From contig JADGJL010000762.1 of the NCBI GenBank assembly GCA_027600665.1, positions 1-14,184 on the forward strand: 14,184 bases of DNA, given 5' to 3'. Numbering within the stretch: the first letter of the stretch is position 1; each line of letters begins with the position of its first letter. Below the pieces are notes generated by a model. That model was not told the DNA's origin, ran no database searches, and saw only the letters and a list, made by a program, of their open reading frames with translations. Source of the stretch: Irineochytrium annulatum. Its lineage: Eukaryota > Chytridiomycota > Chytridiomycetes > Chytridiales > Chytridiaceae. Shown in pieces: positions 10,401 to 14,184 of the stretch. The position numbers and the translations under genes were made by a program.

Positions 10401-13400
10401 GCATCATCCCGTTCCGGCGACAACGGCAGTCGCCTACCAATCCCCCCTCCATACAGCAGCATCGACAGCGCCAACCGGTTATCAAATCCCTACTCTCGAC
10501 GTTAGTTATCGGTCTCCGATTCTCGACGATGCTCAGCACCGGTTATCTGTGCCGATGTCGGTGCCGGTGGCCCCAACAGCTTCCAATATGGTCTTCACCA
10601 AGCCGCAACCGTCAACTACAAACGCGGCGCCGTCTGCTCAGCAAACACCCGCGTTACCGGCCGCCCATCGCCAGATGCCATCCGCCATATCGACCACCCA
10701 GCCACCCAAGCAAATGCCATTGGATACGGACATTGACTCGGCACTCATGTCGGCTGGTCTCCTCCCGTCCGCCGGTGTTGACACCGACGAGTACGAGCGG
10801 TGCCATCAGTGCGCGACGTATCTTAACGTCGACGTTATGATTAAGAAAGGGGATAAGCGGAATCATCAGCAGAAGGTACATCGACTCGCCGTCAGCGTTG
10901 CTTTTCCGAATGGCGACTCTCGAGTGCTTACGCGCGAGCATGGACAAGCTTTTGTTTGCAGATGCGGTTCGAGGATCGACTACCCGCAGAACATCATCAT
11001 TCACGCTAGAAAGTGCAACGCCGCACCATTGGAGAACGAGCGCGTCGCAACCGACTATATGGACACGGGCTCCGCGTCCTCACTCCACCAATCTCCCATC
11101 ACCGCTGGGGCCTCGAGCGATGCACAGTACGAACCCGATTATCCCATGCGCGACGCGCCAACACCCGCGCCGACGCCCGTCTACACTCCTGTTACGACTA
11201 CGGCGTACCACCCTCCGGCGGCGCGCGCGGCCGCGCCAGCCCCTATTTATGATCCGGCTTCTCAGCACGTGTATAAGACCGCGGCTCCTCCGATGCAGCA
11301 GGGGCAACATGTTTATACCACTGCGCCGCCGCCGCAACTCTCGACCTACACGACCGCGCCAGTGCCGCAACTTACTAGCTACACGACCGCGCCTCCTCCA
11401 GACCTCGGGTACGACCATAGGGGTTCGCACGTTATCGTCCGGGCGCAACTGCCACCGCCGATGGCAGGGTATCAACCTGCTGCTGGACCAGCGGCAGCGG
11501 TCAACGATGACCCTGCGGAAGTGTGTCTGGAATGCCGGACGAGATTTGGAAAGGAGGTGCCCGTCAAGCGGAGTGCGGCGTTTACACATCAGCAAAGGTT
11601 CCATACGACAGAGCTAGCTGTGAAATTCGCGAGCGGGGGTAAGACGCCGGTTACAACAACCTTTGTTCGCTAAACTTACGTTATCATTCAGAGGAAGTTA
11701 CCCTCAATCGCGATCACGGCTGCTGCTTCGTTTGCTTATGCGGAAAGGAGTTGGAATACCCGCAGAACATGGTTATACACGCAAGGGATTGTTACGGCGG
11801 CCGAACTTCCCGCCCTCGCGCCGTGGGACGTAAATCACAGCAACCTTCAGAACTTCCCGCCGCCTACCAAGCGTCCGTGCCGCCGCCCACGGAGCAGACG
11901 GATTCTCCGCCGGACCAGGTCGTTGTCGCTTTGAATGGTGATGAGGAATTATGCGACAAATGCCGCGTGTATTTATTTAGGCCGGGGGTGGTGATAAAGA
12001 AGAAGGATAGAAGTGAGCACAACAGGAAGATGCATCGGCTCAGCATTACGATTCGGTACCCGGACGGAGGTATGTTAACTTACTCTATAATCGATTTTTT
12101 TCGATAACGTTAAAACTGTGTTCAAATAGATCGGATTTTCATGAACCGGAATCACGGCGAGGTGTTCTTTTGTCGGTGCGGCTATACGACCGTCTATTGC
12201 CATAACTTGCAGACCCACGCGATTAATTGTAAGAGTACGCGGGCGGCGACTGAGGTCTTGCCAAGTCCTTCCATGAGACGATGTGAGTTTTGCAATTTCC
12301 CTGTTGGTGCGCTCTCCACTCATTCGGCCCGTTATAGTGCAACCCGGCGAGGGTCCTGACGAAGTGGTTGGTTACGGCGTCCTCCCGGGGGACACTTCGA
12401 AAAAGCTTTCGTCTAAGAGGAAGAGTAAGTCGGCGGAAGACGTGACGCAGTCCGTGGTCACGTCTGCGAGCGATGCCCAGCCAGAGAGCTCGGCTATGAT
12501 TGACGACAGTGGGGACGTTATCGTAGGTCCTGACGCTGATTATACGCCTAAAGATGTAACTATTGTTCGCCACCTCCAATATCAGCTTTTAACTTCGTCA
12601 TACAGGGCGAGTTTCTTTGTGAGGACTGCCGGGACTTTTTGGGAAAGACCGTCTACATCACAAAGACGACGCGCCAGGCGCATCGCAAGAGAATTCACCA
12701 GCTCAACTGCTGGGTTATCTATAGAAATGGTGTGGAAGAGTACCTCGAGCGCAATCACGGGGATCAATTCAAGTGCTTTTGCGGTAAAGCGGCGTTTTAT
12801 GTTCAGTCTATGCAGACGCATTGTCGGATGTGCACCCCGCCCGAGGGATACGTTCCGAAGCAGCCAGACTTGAGTAAGCTGGAGAAGAAGGGCAGGGAAA
12901 AGGATGACGAAGGACCGAGGAAGAAGAGGAGGTTGGCGGGCTTGGATCTGAAGGTGAGGACATTTCTCCTGCGTGCCCAGTCGCGTGAAGTAATTTTTTT
13001 TTTTCCTTTTTTTTATTCTCTAGAAAATGGAGAAGAAGAGGAACGAGATGATGGTGACGGATGCCGACCGTCGAGACGTCTTGGAGCAGTGGTTTGTAGA
13101 CGTTAGCTCCCGCTTGCTGCCACTTCCTGACCCCTTCGTTGGTCATCTCTCACAGGCTGCGTATTGGACACTCGGTCCTTAGAGGCGTCGAGGAAGACTT
13201 AATTTTACCCGCTGCGCGCGTCGAAGAGCTCATCTTCGAGATCGCCAAGGAGAAGAAGGACGAATATCACATTCTTGCAAAGTACCACCTCGACATGTTG
13301 TTGTCGTTACTTCGGGAGCGTCCGGATCCCACCGCGATCCGCGATCGTCTGCTGACGGAGCCGCTGCTACCCGAGGGGGTGCGGCTTCCAAAAGCGAAGG

Positions 13401-13450
13401 GCGCCATCCGCCAGACGGTGCTGTCGGAGATGGACTTGGTACAAGGTTGA
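7407..13450 (+). CDS. Large protein with nine bipartite Cys/His zinc-binding modules, function unknown
   Basis: I do not recognise this as a named family. Proposed exons: 7407-7740, 8019-8570, 8653-9318, 9390-9818, 9875-11638, 11692-12069, 12130-12282, 12338-12555, 12606-12953, 13024-13091, 13156-13450. They sum to 5205 nt, or 1734 residues plus stop, with frame kept at every junction. Nine modules start at residues 74, 258, 353, 480, 623, 970, 1211, 1336 and 1503. Each is C-x2-C-x17/18-H-x4-H, then 25 residues (26 in the first) containing R-x-HG, then C-x1/2-C-x12/13-H-x3-C. Linkers are Pro/Ala/Gln/Gly-rich and disordered; the longest is about 275 residues between units 5 and 6. Basic clusters at 562-565 (KRKR) and 1603-1607 (RKKRR) suggest nuclear location. 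The ATG has a good context (gacATGg). Least certain are the acceptor ending aaaag at 8652 and the donor at 13092 (13089 also fits). A nucleic-acid or chromatin-binding role is inference. Confidence 0.87.
7626..8125 (+). repeat. Zinc module unit 1 (split by intron)
   Basis: Ligands are C74, C77, H95, H100, then C127, C129, H143 and C147. The first half starts LCEDCREHLGKTV and the second half contains ELTRNHG before C127. The gap between halves is 26 residues, one more than in the other units, and the C129-to-H143 spacing is x13 instead of x12. The 278-nt intron 7741-8018 lies between the halves in phase 1. Confidence 0.85.
7741..8018 (+). other. Unusually long first intron (278 nt) of the nine-module gene
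   Basis: The donor is gtgaga, the branch-like ctaac lies at 7992-7996 and the acceptor is ttcag. Direct splicing joins KAM to QTYYELTR and restores the standard module, so no coding exon is needed inside. It is more than three times longer than any other intron in the window. I see no C/D-box snoRNA pattern, tRNA fold or repeat in it. Confidence 0.75.
8456..8753 (+). repeat. Zinc module unit 2 (split by intron)
   Basis: Ligands are C258, C261, H279, H284, then C310, C312, H325 and C329. It starts CPKCRDFLGLNV; the second half has TLTRIHG before C310 but lacks the Gly that usually follows the second Cys (CLCA in place of CxCG). The intron is 8571-8652 (82 nt), phase 1, with a weak purine-rich acceptor. 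Confidence 0.83.
8823..9038 (+). repeat. Zinc module unit 3 (no intron)
   Basis: Ligands are C353, C356, H374, H379, then C405, C407, H420 and C424, all on one exon. The join between halves reads VVFPSGESRVLER and is close to unit 6. The usual R-x-HG is changed to RPDGG. It follows unit 2 after only 23 residues. Confidence 0.87.
9204..9493 (+). repeat. Zinc module unit 4 (split by intron)
   Basis: Ligands are C480, C483, H501, H506, then C532, C535, H548 and C552. The second half is C-x2-C, not the usual C-x-C. Intron 9319-9389 (71 nt) is in phase 1 between ATG and EMVTITRDHG. The basic PPKRKR follows within ten residues of the last ligand. Confidence 0.87.
9704..9975 (+). repeat. Zinc module unit 5 (split by intron)
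   Basis: Ligands are C623, C626, H644, H649, then C675, C677, H690 and C694. Intron 9819-9874 (56 nt) is in phase 1 between FLNG and ETSMVVR. The R-x-HG motif is degenerate here (RPNFG). Confidence 0.86.
10801..11016 (+). repeat. Zinc module unit 6 (no intron)
   Basis: Ligands are C970, C973, H991, H996, then C1022, C1024, H1037 and C1041, on one exon. The join VAFPNGDSRVLTREHG resembles unit 3. Its second half (YPQNIIIHARKC) is nearly the same as that of unit 7. Confidence 0.88.
11263..11400 (+). repeat. Degenerate tandem repeat, four copies of a VYTTAPPPQLS-like element
   Basis: Inside the linker between units 6 and 7 (from residue 1124) the protein repeats a Tyr-Thr-Thr-Ala-Pro-Pro core about every 10-13 residues: VYKTAAPP, VYTTAPPPQL, TYTTAPVPQL, SYTTAPPP. 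It is low-complexity sequence and probably disordered. Confidence 0.75.
11524..11792 (+). repeat. Zinc module unit 7 (split by intron)
   Basis: Ligands are C1211, C1214, H1232, H1237, then C1263, C1265, H1278 and C1282. Intron 11639-11691 (53 nt) is in phase 1 between FASG and EEVTLNRDHG. Confidence 0.87.
11952..12230 (+). repeat. Zinc module unit 8 (split by intron)
   Basis: Ligands are C1336, C1339, H1358, H1363, then C1389, C1391, H1404 and C1408. The first half has x18, not x17, between Cys and His because of the insertion LFRPG. Intron 12070-12129 (60 nt) is in phase 1 between YPDG and DRIFMNRNHG. Confidence 0.87.
12618..12833 (+). repeat. Zinc module unit 9 (no intron)
   Basis: Ligands are C1503, C1506, H1524, H1529, then C1555, C1557, H1570 and C1574, on one exon. 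Its opening LCEDCRDFLGKTV is the closest match to unit 1. It is the last module before the basic RKKRR cluster and the helical tail. Confidence 0.88.
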
Positions 13451-13860
13451 TAGGTGGTCGCTGGGGTAAAAACTTCGGACATGGAGAGTTGTTTACATTA
13501 TTGCTTTTCATACCCAAATTGCTTGAGTGTTCCGGTAGTTTGTAGATATCGCATACTTTGCAGAATGAAGAGGCATAGCTGAGTTACTGAAAAGACGTTA
13601 TACGTACCAACATCATATCAAAACTGTTGTTTAAATGCATCATTGTGGACCGCCTAATTCAAATTGTGTGATAGATTTATTACACAAAGCAACGTCTTAA
13701 CAGAGCACCGCAGAGGTGCAGTGAAAGTTCGGCCCATGTAAGGAAATCAGAGCAGGTGGCCATAAACATATCCACAGTAACGCTAAACGACCCAAAATAA
13801 TACAGGGATCCCATCTAGATAGATATCGAAGGAGAATAACTCGCACAAAACGGTGGCGAC
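13451..13860. other. Spacer between convergent genes
   Basis: This is 410 nt between the stop of the nine-module gene and the stop of the minus-strand GTPase. It is AT-richer than the flanks. No open frame, repeat or RNA gene is supported, and no canonical AATAAA is seen in either expected 3' end. It probably holds both 3' untranslated regions. Confidence 0.6.
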
Positions 13861-14184
13861 CTAACACGCGCAGCTCCTCCCACTCCGCCTCATGTTGCTC
13901 CAGTCATCCTCAACGATAACCACCTCCGAAAGCATCTCGTCAAAATCATACTTCGGCGCCCTAATAGCCCTTGCAATAAAGAGGAACGCATCCTCGACGC
14001 AAGTGCCGACTTTCGCCGATGCCTCGAACAGCTTAAAAGTCTCCTCCCCATCCGGACTTCCTAAGCCCCCAAGAGCCGCCGCCGAAGAAGTTACAGCCTC
14101 CCTCGGCGGGTAGCTCGAATACAACTCCGGATTCCAAATCTCTGACTCCTGCTCCCCGGCGTCCTCCGCCGCCCCCCCCTTCCC
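13861..14184 (-). CDS. Rab-like small GTPase, 3' end only (continues out of the window)
   Basis: The last 107 codons of a minus-strand gene are visible; the frame stays open to the window edge. The sequence LFEASAKVGTCVEDAFLFIARAI is the G5 (SAK) loop and final helix of a Rab/Ypt GTPase. The protein ends in SGRSCAC, a C-x-C tail of the kind doubly geranylgeranylated in Rabs, so membrane-bound trafficking work is likely. About 48 residues upstream of SAK are Gly/Ala/Ser/Glu-rich, where a Rab normally has only a short stretch between the NKxD and SAK loops, so an insertion is likely unless an intron intervenes. The guanine-binding G1-G4 motifs lie outside the window, so the subfamily cannot be assigned. 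Confidence 0.8.
   Translation of the reverse strand, partial: GKGGAAEDAGEQESEIWNPELYSSYPPREAVTSSAAALGGLGSPDGEETFKLFEASAKVGTCVEDAFLFIARAIRAPKYDFDEMLSEVVIVEDDWSNMRRSGRSCAC

Noticed and set aside
11080..11604. 174-codon Arg-rich open frame on the minus strand
   Set aside because: It is antisense to the disordered linker of the nine-module gene. The Arg richness is a shadow of Pro/Ala codons, with no domain seen.
12994..13020. Long T-runs in the intron 12954-13023
   Set aside because: They fit an extended polypyrimidine tract before the acceptor ctctag; nothing more is needed to explain them.
7407..13450. OrsD-like (DUF3505) or transposon-derived zinc-finger protein
   Set aside because: OrsD-type domains also pair two finger-like halves, but the ligand order and spacing I remember differ, and no helicase, integrase or transposase is attached. 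A profile search would be needed to exclude it fully.
1..14184. CRISPR array, tRNA or rRNA genes, bacterial operon structure
   Set aside because: No direct-repeat/spacer pattern, no tRNA-like cloverleaf and no rRNA sequence were noticed; introns and protein families are eukaryotic.

Overview
The window looks like nuclear DNA of a GC-rich basidiomycete-type fungus. Genes are dense and lie on both strands. They are cut by many short introns (mostly 46-82 nt, GT...AG, often with a CTAAC/CTAAA-like branch site). The recognisable proteins are eukaryotic: tripeptidyl-peptidase II, a SNF5 chromatin-remodelling subunit and a small GTPase. No species can be named from the sequence alone. All exon borders were worked out by hand from reading frame, splice dinucleotides and remembered family alignments; no transcript data were used.

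Layout: (1) 1-4344, + strand: tripeptidyl-peptidase II (subtilase family S8), truncated at the 5' end by the window edge, nine introns. (2) 4345-4572: short AT-rich spacer between convergent genes. (3) 4573-6558, - strand: SNF5/SMARCB1-type subunit with two SNF5 repeats and a C-terminal GATA zinc finger, five introns. (4) 6559-7406: 848-bp divergent promoter region with two ATTGG boxes, a pyrimidine tract and a perfect 13-bp inverted repeat. (5) 7407-13450, + strand: a gene of about 1734 codons and 11 exons for a protein I do not recognise. It holds nine copies of a bipartite putative zinc-binding module (eight Cys/His ligands per copy, with a fixed 25-residue gap between the two halves in eight of the nine copies and 26 in the first), separated by disordered linkers and followed by nuclear-localisation-like basic clusters and a helical C-terminus. 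(6) 13451-13860: spacer between convergent genes. (7) 13861-14184, - strand: 3' end of a Rab-like small GTPase ending in Cys-Ala-Cys and continuing out of the window.

TPP2 is a cytosolic protease that works downstream of the proteasome. The SNF5 protein is a nuclear remodeller subunit. The nine-module protein is probably nuclear, and its gene is head-to-head with SNF5, so shared regulation is possible but unproven. The standout item is the nine-module gene. Six of its nine units carry a phase-1 intron at the same place between the two halves, and units 3, 6 and 9 lack it. That points to growth by exon duplication, perhaps in blocks of three.
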